DNA of 64,000 nt from NCBI RefSeq assembly GCF_000067205.1, contig NC_010170.1:1612001-1676000 (forward strand). Reading direction: 5' to 3'. A model generated the notes under the pieces. The model searched no databases. It saw nothing but the letters and a program-made list of their open reading frames with translations, and had not been told where the DNA came from. Below, in pieces: positions 36,127-44,847 of this stretch; position 1 is the stretch's first letter; the number at the start of each line of letters is the position of its first letter. A program made the position numbers and the translations under genes. The DNA is from Bordetella petrii (GTDB lineage: Bacteria; Pseudomonadota; Gammaproteobacteria; Burkholderiales; Burkholderiaceae_B).

Positions 36127-36157
36127 GCATTACCAATAATTAATCATTCCGTAATGC
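36127..36157. promoter_or_regulatory. Inverted repeat between the response regulator and MarR genes
   Basis: GCATTAC (36127-36133) and GTAATGC (36151-36157) flank an AT-rich 17-bp core. It lies 78 bp ahead of the response regulator start and 38 bp ahead of marR, so it could be the operator for either. Confidence 0.4.
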
Positions 36158-36194
36158 CACCAGGCGGCGGCGCGTGCGTACCATCGGCAGGGTA

Positions 36195-36647
36195 ATGAAT
36201 GCACTGACGCTATCTTCTTCACAGGCCCGTAACCAGGGCCGTGCGCTGCAGCCGGCCGATTTCGCCGTGCTGGCGGACTTTCGCCACGAACTACGCCGCT
36301 TCGCCCTGCACGGCGAGGCTCAGGCGCAGGCCCGCGGCCTGGCGCCGCAGCAGCACCAGGCCCTGCTGGCCATCAAGGCCAGCAGCGACCCGCTGACCGT
36401 TACCGAACTGGCCGGCCGGCTGTGCATCAAATCCCACAGCGCGGCCGAACTGGTCAGCCGGCTGGTGCAAATGGGCATGGTGGCGCGCCGGGCCGATCCC
36501 GACGACGGCCGGCGCGCGCTGCTGCACCTGACGCCGCACGCCGAAAGCACCCTGGACGCGTTATCCACCGCCCACCTGGAACAGCTGCAAGGCATCCGCC
36601 CCTTGTTGATGGGCCTGTTGCAGAAGATTGGCCCCGAAGGCGGGTAG
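36195..36647 (+). CDS. MarR family transcriptional regulator
   Basis: This 150-aa regulator has the MarR winged helix: HQALLAIKASSDPLTVTELAGRL and the recognition region IKSHSAAELVSRLVQMGMVARRADPDDGRRALLHLTPHA, with the RxDxxDxR wing motif. Dimerisation helices lie at both ends. It is transcribed alone, away from the two-component system. The ATG at 36195 is preferred to a GTG at 36174. The ligand and targets are not evident; autoregulation through the 36127 repeat is possible. Confidence 0.9.
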   Translation: MNALTLSSSQARNQGRALQPADFAVLADFRHELRRFALHGEAQAQARGLAPQQHQALLAIKASSDPLTVTELAGRLCIKSHSAAELVSRLVQMGMVARRADPDDGRRALLHLTPHAESTLDALSTAHLEQLQGIRPLLMGLLQKIGPEGG

Positions 36648-36662
36648 GGCGCCAGGCGCGCC

Positions 36663-37037
36663 CTACGCGGCGCCGTTCACCGTATAGACCCGCAGCCGGT
36701 GCCCGTCGGGGTCGGCCGCGACGAAGCTTCGGCCGAAATCCAGATCGGTAGGGGGTTGCACGATGGTGGCGCCCTTGGCCTGCCAGTCGGCGTGCAGCGC
36801 ATCAACCAGCGCCGGCGCCTCGACCCTGAAACCCAGGTCGCTGCCGCCGCCGGCGGCGGTGGGCGGAGGCTCGGCGCCCGCCTTGCCCCACAGGCCCAGC
36901 GCCAGCCCGGTCGGCAGAATGAACAGGGCAAAGGTGGGGCTGGATTCCATCGGCTGCTGGTCGAGCAGTTGCGCATAAAAGCGTGCGCTGGCCGGCGCAT
37001 CGGCCACATAAAGCAGAATACTGTTGCTGGCGATCAT
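36663..37037 (-). CDS. VOC family protein (glyoxalase/bleomycin-resistance fold)
   Basis: This 124-aa protein has paired beta-alpha-beta-beta-beta modules of the vicinal-oxygen-chelate fold: MIASNSILLYVADAPASARFYAQLLDQQP at the start and DFGRSFVAADPDGHRLRVY at the end, the DPDGH motif being standard. It could be a drug-binding protein or a dioxygenase/lyase; substrate unknown. It forms a pair with the WYL regulator upstream (62 bp away), which may control it. GGAGA ribosome site present. Confidence 0.88.
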   Translation of the reverse strand: MIASNSILLYVADAPASARFYAQLLDQQPMESSPTFALFILPTGLALGLWGKAGAEPPPTAAGGGSDLGFRVEAPALVDALHADWQAKGATIVQPPTDLDFGRSFVAADPDGHRLRVYTVNGAA

Positions 37038-37099
37038 GGCGGGTCTCCGTGTGTAGGAACCTGCACTCTATTCGCACATGCTGCCAATTTTTGGCAGTA

Positions 37100-37795
37100 T
37101 CAAACCTCCCGTTCGGGAATGCCTTGTGTTTCGCGCCAGTGCTTCAGCAATGCCTGGCGCCGGCGCGGGTAGCGGTCTTGCAGCGTTTCGGCCTGCGAGA
37201 TCCGGTCGGTGCGGAAATGGCGGAAGTCGTGCCGCAGTTCGCACCAACCCACCAGCACGCGCACGTGGTCAAAGAAGGCCAGCGCGAACGGCCAGATGAC
37301 CCGTTGCGATACTTCGCCGGCCGCGTCCCGGTAGATCATCGACAGACGGCGCTCGGTGCGTATCGCCGCGCGCAAGACCGACAAGTCGACACGCTCGGGC
37401 GGCGTTTGTTCGCCAGGGCCCACCAGCAATGCCGCCGTATCCAGCTCGACCCGCAGGTCGGCCGGCAGCACGGCGGCAATGCGCGCCAGCGCGCTAATGG
37501 CCGCGTCGCGCAATTGGTGGTCGGCCCGTTCGGCAACCCAGCGCGAGCCCAACACCAGCGCTTCGAGTTCTTCGGGCGGAAACATCAGCGGCGGCAACAG
37601 GAATCCGGGTTTCAGCACGTAGCCCACGCCCGGCTCGCCCTCGATCATGGCGCCCTGGGCCTGCAGGCTGGCGATATCCCGGTACAGCGTACGAATACTC
37701 ACCCCGGTTTCCTGCGCCAGCACCTTGCCGCTGACCGGCCGGCGATGGCGGCGCAGCGCTTGCAGAAGCTCGAAGAGGCGTTCAGAACGGGACAT
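37100..37795 (-). CDS. YafY-type WYL-domain transcriptional regulator
   Basis: This 231-aa protein has an N-terminal HTH_11 (MSRSERLFELLQALRRHRRPVSGKVLAQETGVSIRTLYRDIASLQ) and a WYL domain whose signature here reads WPFALAFFDHVRVLVGWCELRHDFRHFRTDRI. Such proteins often sense nucleotides or DNA damage, or control neighbouring VOC or small enzymes. The downstream VOC gene is its probable target. Confidence 0.9.
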   Translation of the reverse strand: MSRSERLFELLQALRRHRRPVSGKVLAQETGVSIRTLYRDIASLQAQGAMIEGEPGVGYVLKPGFLLPPLMFPPEELEALVLGSRWVAERADHQLRDAAISALARIAAVLPADLRVELDTAALLVGPGEQTPPERVDLSVLRAAIRTERRLSMIYRDAAGEVSQRVIWPFALAFFDHVRVLVGWCELRHDFRHFRTDRISQAETLQDRYPRRRQALLKHWRETQGIPEREV

Positions 37796-38103
37796 AACCC
37801 GACAGTGTAGTCATGTCCCGGTTGCCAGGCTCAGCTAGCCATGAATACCGGCGGCCCACCCCACAGGTGCCAATCAGAACAATCGTCTGTTTTTTCAGAA
37901 TTTTCCTCAGCTGTGGATGAGCGCACCCGGATAACCTCCGGAAATCGAGGCTCGATCACCCGATCCGTTCAGAAACGAGAGGTACACATACAGCAGAGAA
38001 CTTAAGCACTGAGAAAACCGAAACACTGAGATTCCGCATCGAATCACCCAACGAAGTCACGAGTGTTCAGCTGCCGATTATTACGCCACACACGGCCTTG
38101 TAA
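37796..38103. other. AT-richer intergenic patch
   Basis: About 310 bases with visibly lower GC than the surroundings and no reading frame with a ribosome site. It lies between the WYL gene and the small membrane protein, close to a tRNA gene, and may be foreign sequence. Confidence 0.45.
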
Positions 38104-38132
38104 TTGCTGGATGCTCACACTTGTTTTGATAC
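38104..38132 (+). promoter_or_regulatory. Candidate promoter of the small membrane protein
   Basis: TTGCTG (38104-38109) and TGATAC (38127-38132) with an ideal 17-bp spacer. The predicted start near 38139 gives a 23-base leader to the ATG at 38162. Confidence 0.4.
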
Positions 38133-38161
38133 AGCAAATGAACAAATTCCTTGAAAAACAC

Positions 38162-38410
38162 ATGAACGAATCCACCGAAAAGCGCGTGAGCCGATATTGG
38201 CTGTTCTGGAAGCGCGGATGGTGGGCATGGCTGTATATGCTGTGCGCAAATCTGGTGAGTGTCGTTTTGTCTTTTCCTTTGGCCTGGGTATTCAGGAACA
38301 ACGTGCCTCTCTATATCCTGTCTCTCCTGGCAGTGGTATTGGGCGCATCGATTCCGATTATCGGATGGCTTTTCGAACGCTTTGCAGTCAAATCGCCTCG
38401 TCTTCTGTAG
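38162..38410 (+). CDS. Small membrane protein, 82 aa, atypical composition
   Basis: The protein starts MNESTEKRVSRYWLFWKRGW, then has two membrane helices (WLYMLCANLVSVVLSFPLAWVF and LYILSLLAVVLGASIPIIGW) and a short basic tail. Codon use and GC are lower than in every neighbour, suggesting recent acquisition. An upstream in-frame ATG at 38138 would add eight residues. It resembles small inner-membrane proteins of immunity or exclusion type only in size and topology; I do not recognise a family. It lies beside tRNA-Ser(CGA). Confidence 0.6.
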   Translation: MNESTEKRVSRYWLFWKRGWWAWLYMLCANLVSVVLSFPLAWVFRNNVPLYILSLLAVVLGASIPIIGWLFERFAVKSPRLL

Positions 38411-38554
38411 GCGAGATTTTCGTTGATGCCGCCATTCATGGTTGGTCCGGGCGGCCTGTAGCAAGGCGCGCGTTGTGCCGGCCGTTGGCTGTGTCGGCCG
38501 GGGCAGTACCGTACCTGACGACAGCGAAACGGCCAGCCTGCGCCAGGCAACAAA

Positions 38555-38587
38555 AAAACCCGCAACGCCTAAGCTGATGCGGGTTTT
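38555..38587 (-). terminator. Intrinsic terminator of tRNA-Ser
   Basis: On the minus strand AAAACCCGCA (38587-38578) pairs with TGCGGGTTTT (38564-38555) around a 13-base loop, continuing into more T residues. It lies 34 bases after the tRNA 3' end. Confidence 0.82.
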
Positions 38588-38619
38588 CTGTATTTGGCTG
38601 AATGCCTGTGTACTGCCAA

Positions 38620-38711
<92 letters not shown>

Positions 38712-39010
38712 GGTGTCCGTTTTCCGTGCCTGATGTTGCCACCCGGCGGGACGCTGCCTGCGGCGCCAGGCGCCGTGGTCGTCTGGCAGACGTCCGGACC
38801 TTCGCTTCACGAAAAAGCGAAGAGCGAGACTATATCAGAAAAAATCCTTCCGTGCCTAGGCCTGCGGGGCCATCGCCCAGCGGGCCGCCATTGCCCTGGC
38901 CATGCCCCCGTCCGGGGTGGGGCCTAGCCCGATGGCGAACGGGCTGGCGGCTACACTTGGGGCCGGCCTTTCATCACGGGTTCGGCCCGGATCCAGACAG
39001 GAGAATTCGC
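38712..39010. other. Intergenic region between tRNA-Ser and the 3-hydroxybutyrate-type dehydrogenase
   Basis: About 300 bases. I see no gene, terminator or repeat; promoters for both divergent genes must lie here. Confidence 0.45.
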
Positions 39011-39793
39011 ATGCTCAAAGGAAAAGTCGCCATCGTCACCGGTTCCACCAGCGGCATCGGGCTGGGTATCGCCACCGCCTTTGCGCAGCAGGGCGCCGAT
39101 ATCGTCCTGAACGGGTTCGGCGATGCGGCCGAGATCGAGAAACTGCGCGCCGGGCTGGCCAGCCAGCATGGCGTGAAAGTGCTGTACGACGGGGCCGACC
39201 TGTCGCGCGGCGAGGCTGTGCGTCAGTTGGTGGCCAACACCGTGCAGTCGCTCGGCCGCGTCGACATCCTGGTGAACAACGCCGGCATCCAGCACACCGC
39301 GCTGATCGAGGATTTTCCGGTCGAGAAATGGGACGCCATCCTGGCGCTGAACCTGTCGGCCGTCTTTCACGGCACCGCCGCCGCGCTGCCGCACATGAAA
39401 AAGCAGGGCTGGGGGCGCATCATCAACATCGCCTCGGCGCACGGGCTGGTGGGCTCGGCCAACAAGTCGGCCTACGTGGCCGCCAAGCACGGCGTGGTGG
39501 GCCTGACCAAAGTCACCGCCCTGGAAACCGCCGGCAGCGGCATTACCGCCAACGCCATCTGCCCGGGCTGGGTGCGCACCGGGCTGGTCGAAAAACAGAT
39601 TACCGCGCTGGCCGAGAAAGACCACGTAGACCAGGACGCCGCCGCCCGCAAACTGCTTAGCGAAAAGCAGCCGTCGCTGCAGTTTGTCACGCCCGAGCAA
39701 CTGGGTGGCACGGCGGTCTATCTGGCTTCGGACGCCGCCGCGCAGGTTACCGGCACTAGCATCTCGGTGGATGGCGGCTGGACGGCCCGCTAA
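39011..39793 (+). CDS. bdhA: 3-hydroxybutyrate dehydrogenase (SDR family)
   Basis: This 260-aa short-chain dehydrogenase has TGSTSGIGLGIA (cofactor glycine motif), NNAGIQHTALIEDF (NAG motif), the catalytic serine in INIASAHGLVGSANKSAY and the Tyr-x-x-x-Lys pair in SAYVAAKHG, then CPGWVRTGLVEKQI, a segment characteristic of D-3-hydroxybutyrate dehydrogenases. It interconverts 3-hydroxybutyrate and acetoacetate with NAD, linking storage polymer breakdown to central metabolism. The start at 39011 follows CAGGAG. Confidence 0.9.
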   Translation: MLKGKVAIVTGSTSGIGLGIATAFAQQGADIVLNGFGDAAEIEKLRAGLASQHGVKVLYDGADLSRGEAVRQLVANTVQSLGRVDILVNNAGIQHTALIEDFPVEKWDAILALNLSAVFHGTAAALPHMKKQGWGRIINIASAHGLVGSANKSAYVAAKHGVVGLTKVTALETAGSGITANAICPGWVRTGLVEKQITALAEKDHVDQDAAARKLLSEKQPSLQFVTPEQLGGTAVYLASDAAAQVTGTSISVDGGWTAR

Positions 39794-39837
39794 GCGCGCT
39801 TTTCACTGTCAAGAAAAATACCAAGGAACCCCGGAAC

Positions 39838-40608
39838 ATGCTGTTCTTGCTTTCTCCCGCCAAGAAACTGGATTACGACACGCCGGTCCATGTCGAGCAC
39901 CACACGCAGCCGCTGTTCGTCGAGCAATCGGCCGCGCTGATCAAGGTGCTGAAGACCCTCTCGGCCGATGACGTGGCCGCGCTGATGAGCCTGAGCCCGG
40001 CCCTGGCCGAGCTCAACGTGGCGCGCTATGCCGCCTGGTCGCGCAAGTTCACCCAGCACAACGCCCGCCAGGCCGTGCTGGCCTTCAACGGCGATGTGTA
40101 CGAAGGCCTGCAGGCCGGCTCGCTGTCGCCGGCCCGGCTCGACTGGGCGCAAGAGCACGTAGCGATTCTCAGCGGCCTGTACGGGGTGTTGCGCCCGCTC
40201 GACCTCATGCAGCCCTACCGCCTGGAAATGGGCACGCGCCTGGCCACGCCCAAGGGCAAGAACCTGTACGAGTTCTGGGGCAGCACTATCGCCGACTACC
40301 TGAATGAACGCCTGGCCGGGCAGAAGACGCCCATTGTGGTGAACCTGGCCTCGGAAGAGTATTTCAAGTCGGTAGACCTGAAAGTACTGAAGGCGCGCGT
40401 CGTGCAGTGCGTGTTCCAGGACTGGAAGAACGGCGCGTGGAAGGTCATCAGCTTCCATGCCAAGCGGGCGCGCGGCCTGATGGCGCGCTATGCCATCGAG
40501 CACAAGGTCGCGAAGCCCGAAGGCCTGCAGAAGTTCGACAGCGAGGGCTATGCCTTCGACGCGTCGGCGTCCAGCGCCGACAAACTGGTGTTCCGGCGCA
40601 AAGCATAA
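39838..40608 (+). CDS. yaaA: Peroxide stress protein YaaA
   Basis: This 256-aa protein is a full-length DUF328/YaaA member: MLFLLSPAKKLDYDTPV, ALIKVLKTLSADDVAALMSLSPALAELN, AVLAFNGDVYEGLQA, ILSGLYGVLRPLDLMQPYRLEMGTRL, and the closing SFHAKRARGLMARYAIEHK. In E. coli YaaA limits free iron and oxidative DNA damage during peroxide stress. The ribosome site AAGGA precedes the start. Next gene, an MFS transporter, starts 11 bp after its stop and probably shares the transcript. Confidence 0.95.
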   Translation: MLFLLSPAKKLDYDTPVHVEHHTQPLFVEQSAALIKVLKTLSADDVAALMSLSPALAELNVARYAAWSRKFTQHNARQAVLAFNGDVYEGLQAGSLSPARLDWAQEHVAILSGLYGVLRPLDLMQPYRLEMGTRLATPKGKNLYEFWGSTIADYLNERLAGQKTPIVVNLASEEYFKSVDLKVLKARVVQCVFQDWKNGAWKVISFHAKRARGLMARYAIEHKVAKPEGLQKFDSEGYAFDASASSADKLVFRRKA

Positions 40609-40619
40609 AGCGGTCGTCC

Positions 40620-41831
40620 ATGTCCGCCGGATTGCGCGTCTTCCTGTTTTTTTCGCTGGGCTATCTGGTTTCGTACCTGTTCCGGGGCGTCAACATCGGC
40701 TTCGGGCCGTACCTGACTCAAGAGCTGAACCTGTCGGCGGCCGACCTGGGTAGCCTGACCAGCCTGTATTTTCTGGGCTTCGCGCTAATGCAGCTGCCCG
40801 CGGGGCTGTTCCTGGATACCTGGGGGCCCCGGCGCGTCAATGCGCTGATGCTGCTGCTGGCGGCGGCGGGCACCCTGGTGTATGGGCTGTCGGATTCGCT
40901 GCCCGGCCTGATGGCGGGCCGCCTGCTTATCGGCGCGGGCGTGTGTGTTTGCCTCGGAGCAGCGTTCCAGGCGCTGGCGCAGACGTTTCCGCTGGCGCGC
41001 CTGCCCATGGTCAACGGCCTGGTCATGGCGGTGGGCGGGCTGGGCGGCGTGCTGGTGGGTTCGCCGCTGTCGTGGCTGCTGGAGCGCAGTTCATGGCAGT
41101 CGGTCAGCATCGGGCTGGCGTTTTTCACGCTGACCGTCGCGGCGCTGATCTGGTTCGGCGCGCCGCGCGAAGGCGCGCGTCACCGCAGTACGCCCACGCT
41201 GGCTGAGCAATGGCGCGGCACCTGCGCGTTGCTGCGCGACGCCCGCTACTGGCGGCTGGTGTCGCTGCCCGTCATGACGGGCGGGGCTTTTTATGGCGTG
41301 CAGTCGCTGTGGGTGCGCCCCTACCTTATCGAGGTCAACGGCCTGGACGCCGCGCATGCCGCGGGCCTGGTGTCGCTGCTGGGCTTTGCCATGATGGGCG
41401 GCAACGTGGGCCTGGGCGCCATGGCCCGCCGCATGGAGCGCATGGGCCTGGGGTTGTACGGGTTCGGCGGCGCCTGCATGGTGCTGTTCCTGCTGACGCA
41501 GGCGCTGATCATGATGCGCGCGCCCATTCCGCCCGCGCTGCTGTGGATCTGCTACGGCGCGTTCGGCTCGGCCAACATTCTGGTCTACGCGCTGCTGGCG
41601 GGGGAGTTCCCGCCGGAACTGCTGGGCCGGGTCGCCTCGACTACCAACCTGCTGATGTTCCTGACCATCTTCCTGTGCCAGGTGGGCATGGGCTGGATCG
41701 TCGACCTGTGGCCGCGCCAGGGCGGGGTGTACCCGCCTGCCGCGCACCTGGCGGCCTGGGGCGTGGTGCTGGCGCTGCAGGCGGGCTCGGCCATCTGGTA
41801 TTTCTGGCCGGGACGCCGGCGCGCCACGTGA
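40620..41831 (+). CDS. MFS transporter
   Basis: This 403-aa protein has about 12 membrane helices and MFS motif A-like sequence in LPAGLFLDTWGPRRVNALML. It is similar in style to nitrate/cyanate-type and YnfM-like permeases; the LVSYLFRGVNIGFGPYLTQEL opening is common in a betaproteobacterial group of unknown substrate. It lies 11 bp downstream of yaaA. No further substrate evidence. Confidence 0.87.
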   Translation: MSAGLRVFLFFSLGYLVSYLFRGVNIGFGPYLTQELNLSAADLGSLTSLYFLGFALMQLPAGLFLDTWGPRRVNALMLLLAAAGTLVYGLSDSLPGLMAGRLLIGAGVCVCLGAAFQALAQTFPLARLPMVNGLVMAVGGLGGVLVGSPLSWLLERSSWQSVSIGLAFFTLTVAALIWFGAPREGARHRSTPTLAEQWRGTCALLRDARYWRLVSLPVMTGGAFYGVQSLWVRPYLIEVNGLDAAHAAGLVSLLGFAMMGGNVGLGAMARRMERMGLGLYGFGGACMVLFLLTQALIMMRAPIPPALLWICYGAFGSANILVYALLAGEFPPELLGRVASTTNLLMFLTIFLCQVGMGWIVDLWPRQGGVYPPAAHLAAWGVVLALQAGSAIWYFWPGRRRAT

Positions 41832-41858
41832 TGTTTCCAGGTGCACGGCTCCTGCCAG

Positions 41859-41939
41859 GTGTCCGACCCCCGCAGGACACTGTACCCCTGAGATACCCCT
41901 CGCGCACAGCAGGGTCAGGCACCTGCGAAGCCTGACCCT
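41859..41939. repeat. REP-like intergenic palindromes
   Basis: Two inverted repeats: GTGTCC/GGACAC (41859-41864 with 41875-41880) and a perfect 10-bp AGGGTCAGGC/GCCTGACCCT (41911-41920 with 41930-41939). The 13-mer GTCAGGCACCTGC (41914-41926) recurs inverted at 48169-48181, so it is a dispersed element. It lies between the convergent MFS and FUSC genes and may also act as a terminator. Confidence 0.55.
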
Positions 41940-41955
41940 TGCCAGCACCCTCGCA

Positions 41956-44175
41956 TCATGCCGGCACCGCCGTCGGCCGGCTACGCGGCGGGTCGGCCAC
42001 CGCGGCCAGTTCCTGGCGTATCTGCGTCGAGGCCCGCAGCATCTGCTTCAGCGGGTAGGCCAGGGCGGCCAGTTCGCCCTCGGTGTCGAACTGGCTGGGC
42101 AGATCAAGCGGCGCCGGGCGGCTGTCGTCGAGCATGTCCACGATGCCGGCCAGCGCCTGCCGCATGGGTTCGGGCGACTGCTTCAGGCTCGCCAGAATCG
42201 GCACCGCTGCCGTGATCTGCGAGGCCATGATGTGGTTCTGGATCAGCAGGTTGTTGAGCTCGGGCACGTTCATCTGGTGTGAGCGCGGCTCGCTCATCAT
42301 GCGATAGAACGCCTCCGCGAAATTGCTGAACGCAATGTGCACGTTCTTGCGCGCCAGCCGCCAGGCGATGTCGGCTTCTTCCACGGTAGGCGTGCCCTCG
42401 GGCGGCGTGACTCCGGACGCATGGGCCTGCATGGCGCGGGCGTACTGCAGTCCGGTGCGCAGGTACGCGCGGTTGGCATTGGTGGCGGCGCGCGCCAGCG
42501 GCTTCATGTAGCGCGCTTCCCACCACGGCAGCACATAGCTGCAGACCAGCGCAATCGCGCAGCCCAGCGCCGTGTCCAGGGCGCGCTCGCCGATAACCTC
42601 CATCGACACCGTGCCCGGCGCCACGAAGTGGAACACCATCACCACGAACAGCGTGTTGAAGATGGCGCTGGCCATGTAATTGAGCTGCACCAGGCTGTTG
42701 CCCATGATGCAGGCCGCCAGCAACACGGCGAACAGCGCCTCGGGGCGCGTGGTCACGTGGAACAGCGCCAGCGCCAGCAGGCAGCCGATCAGCGTGCCCA
42801 TCAGGCGCCAGCCGTTGCGCTGGCGCGTGAGGGCGAAGCCCGGCTTCATGATGATGATGATCGTCAGCAGCACCCAATAACTGTGCGCAGACGACAGCTG
42901 CGGCGTCGCCCACTGCGCGATCAGGCCCATGGCAAGGGCCGCCGCCAGGGTCACTCGCGTGGCATAGCGGAAATACGGCGAATCCAGCCGCAGGTTGCTG
43001 GTCAGCATGCCCAGCCGCAGCTCCTGGCGCGACATGAACTGGGTCAGCGACTTGTTGATGCGCAGCACGCTGGTGGGCTGCGCGTCGGGGCGGGCCGCCG
43101 TGTGGTCGGCCAACTTGCCGACGATGCGCGAGGCGTTGCGCAGGCGCCGCAGCACCTGCACAATCAGCGCCAGCATCTCGGGCTCTTTCTCGCCCATGCC
43201 GTGGTGCTTGAATTGTTCGACCTCGTATTCGATGGCGCGCAGCTCGGCCTTGGTGCTGCTGCGGTACTGCACCGGCCGTCCGCGCGACACATCCAGCGCG
43301 ATGCTGTTCAGTTCCAGCGACATCTTGGTCAACGCGTCGCGCATGAACATCAGGCAATCGTGGCCGGCCAGCGCGCGCCGCAGCGCGGCGTAGTCGGTGT
43401 GGGTGGCCACCAGCGTATCCAGCAGCTGCAGCATGTCGACGAACATGTTCCACAGCATGACCCGCTCGCCATCGCGGTAGCCGCTGCCGCGCGGCAGGCT
43501 GCGCAGCACGATGTCGCGCGCGGCCTGGTGCTTTTCCGTCATGATCGACTGCGACTGGATCAACGCGCGGTAGATGTCGTCCAGGTCGGTGTTCTCGTCA
43601 TAGAAGCGGCTGCGCGCGGCCATGTAGTCGGCAGTGGCGAACAGGGCCACCGACATGGCCTGGCGCTCTTCGCGCAGCCAGAAGATGCGGCTGAAGGCCA
43701 GGCTGAACGCCAGGTAGAACAGGGCGCCGCCCAGCGTGGCCGCGGAATGCGCCAGCACCTGGCTGGGCGCCATCGGCGAATGCATGGTCAGCGTCATGAT
43801 GAGCATGCCGGCAAAGCCGATCAGCCCGCCGCGCTTGCCGAACACCGAGAACATCGAAAACAGAAAGCACTGGCCGATCACCGCCAGCCATAGCAGCAAC
43901 GGGTAGGTGGACGCGGCCCCGGTAATGGTGACCGCGGCCGTGGCCAGCACGGCGCCGCCCAGCATTTCGTTGGTGCGGTGCCGTTGCGGCCCGCCGGGCT
44001 GGTCGATGATGGCCAGGCACTGCGCCCCGAATGTGGCCACCAGCCCGAAGCCGTATTGCCCGAACAGGCCCCCCAGCACCATGACGGGCAGCAGCATGCC
44101 CACCCCTTGCCGCACTCCGCCGAAGAAGTAGTGGCTGTAAAGAAAGCGCGGAATGCTGGCAATGCGTATATCCAT
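41956..44175 (-). CDS. FUSC family membrane protein (YccS/aromatic-acid exporter-like)
   Basis: This 739-aa inner membrane protein has two sets of about five to six helices separated by a soluble helical region. The N-terminal set (FGGVRQGVGMLLPVMVLGGLF onward) and the C-terminal set (RVTLAAALAMGLIAQWATPQLSSAHSYWVLLTIIIIMKPGFALTRQ in parts, then the RxxGTLIGCLLALALF block) match FUSC/YccS proteins. They are thought to export aromatic carboxylic acids or amphipathic compounds, usually with a membrane-fusion partner; none is seen beside this gene. It may act alone. Confidence 0.88.
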   Translation of the reverse strand: MDIRIASIPRFLYSHYFFGGVRQGVGMLLPVMVLGGLFGQYGFGLVATFGAQCLAIIDQPGGPQRHRTNEMLGGAVLATAAVTITGAASTYPLLLWLAVIGQCFLFSMFSVFGKRGGLIGFAGMLIMTLTMHSPMAPSQVLAHSAATLGGALFYLAFSLAFSRIFWLREERQAMSVALFATADYMAARSRFYDENTDLDDIYRALIQSQSIMTEKHQAARDIVLRSLPRGSGYRDGERVMLWNMFVDMLQLLDTLVATHTDYAALRRALAGHDCLMFMRDALTKMSLELNSIALDVSRGRPVQYRSSTKAELRAIEYEVEQFKHHGMGEKEPEMLALIVQVLRRLRNASRIVGKLADHTAARPDAQPTSVLRINKSLTQFMSRQELRLGMLTSNLRLDSPYFRYATRVTLAAALAMGLIAQWATPQLSSAHSYWVLLTIIIIMKPGFALTRQRNGWRLMGTLIGCLLALALFHVTTRPEALFAVLLAACIMGNSLVQLNYMASAIFNTLFVVMVFHFVAPGTVSMEVIGERALDTALGCAIALVCSYVLPWWEARYMKPLARAATNANRAYLRTGLQYARAMQAHASGVTPPEGTPTVEEADIAWRLARKNVHIAFSNFAEAFYRMMSEPRSHQMNVPELNNLLIQNHIMASQITAAVPILASLKQSPEPMRQALAGIVDMLDDSRPAPLDLPSQFDTEGELAALAYPLKQMLRASTQIRQELAAVADPPRSRPTAVPA

Positions 44176-44294
44176 GGGCGACGGCTTTTTCGGATGCGGT
44201 TGCCCAGTATAAGAAGATGCGCGAGCTTTTGCGTCTCCGGGCTACCCCGATATGCCAGCCATGAACAGGCGGCCGTCCGCCCCGTGCCGGTGCA

Positions 44295-44431
44295 GTCTGG
44301 CGTGGTCCTGGGGAAATGGGGGGCGGCGCGTTGGGCGGCGGGGCAGCCTGCGCAGCAGGCCTCGGGCGCCTGCATGCGTCCGAGCCCGTCGCACGGGCGC
44401 CGCCCCCCATTTCCCCAGGACCACGCCAGAC
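44295..44431. repeat. 35-bp perfect inverted repeat around a structured 67-bp spacer
   Basis: The left arm (44295-44329, starting GTCTGGCGTGGTCCTGGGGA) and right arm (44397-44431) are exact reverse complements over 35 bp. The 67-bp spacer contains smaller palindromes such as GCCTGCGCAGCAGGC (44346-44360). It lies between the FUSC start and ilvI with no gene inside. RNA from either strand would fold into one very strong hairpin. It resembles neither a known insertion sequence end nor a terminator (no U-run). Confidence 0.85.
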
Positions 44432-44847
44432 GTCCCAGCGCCAAACAACACCCGCCAACCAACCGCCCCCGCCCCCCCGATTTGCCCCCGATCCCGCAAC
44501 GCGGTAAATTTGCTGCCTTGCGCCGGTCTGCCTATCCGATACCGGCGCGCAGGCCTACCGGCTGCCCGGGCTACATTCCGGGCGCTGTGCGCCAGTAATA
44601 ACTTGCTGTTGGCCGCGCCACAAGCGTGTGTTGCCAAAGCTTCCATTTCGACCTCCAGCGTCCCCCAGGGGCGTTTGCGCTGCGTTCCCGACGAACGCGT
44701 GCCGGGTCGGCAGGGTGTCCGGGTGGCGAGGCTCCGTGAGTCTCAAAGCGCCAGATCATGCTGCCGTCGCCGGTCCGGGTTCAGTTGCCGCCGTATCCGG
44801 GCGTGCCACGGTTGGGAAAACAGGGCCGGTACTGAAAGGAATACAAC
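44432..44847. other. Long upstream region of the ilv operon
   Basis: About 415 bases ahead of ilvI. It opens with a C-rich, G-poor tract (44432-44500) and then ordinary sequence. I see no leader peptide rich in Ile, Leu or Val codons and no attenuator hairpin with U-run, so control is not obvious; the length suggests a regulator site or long leader. Confidence 0.4.
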
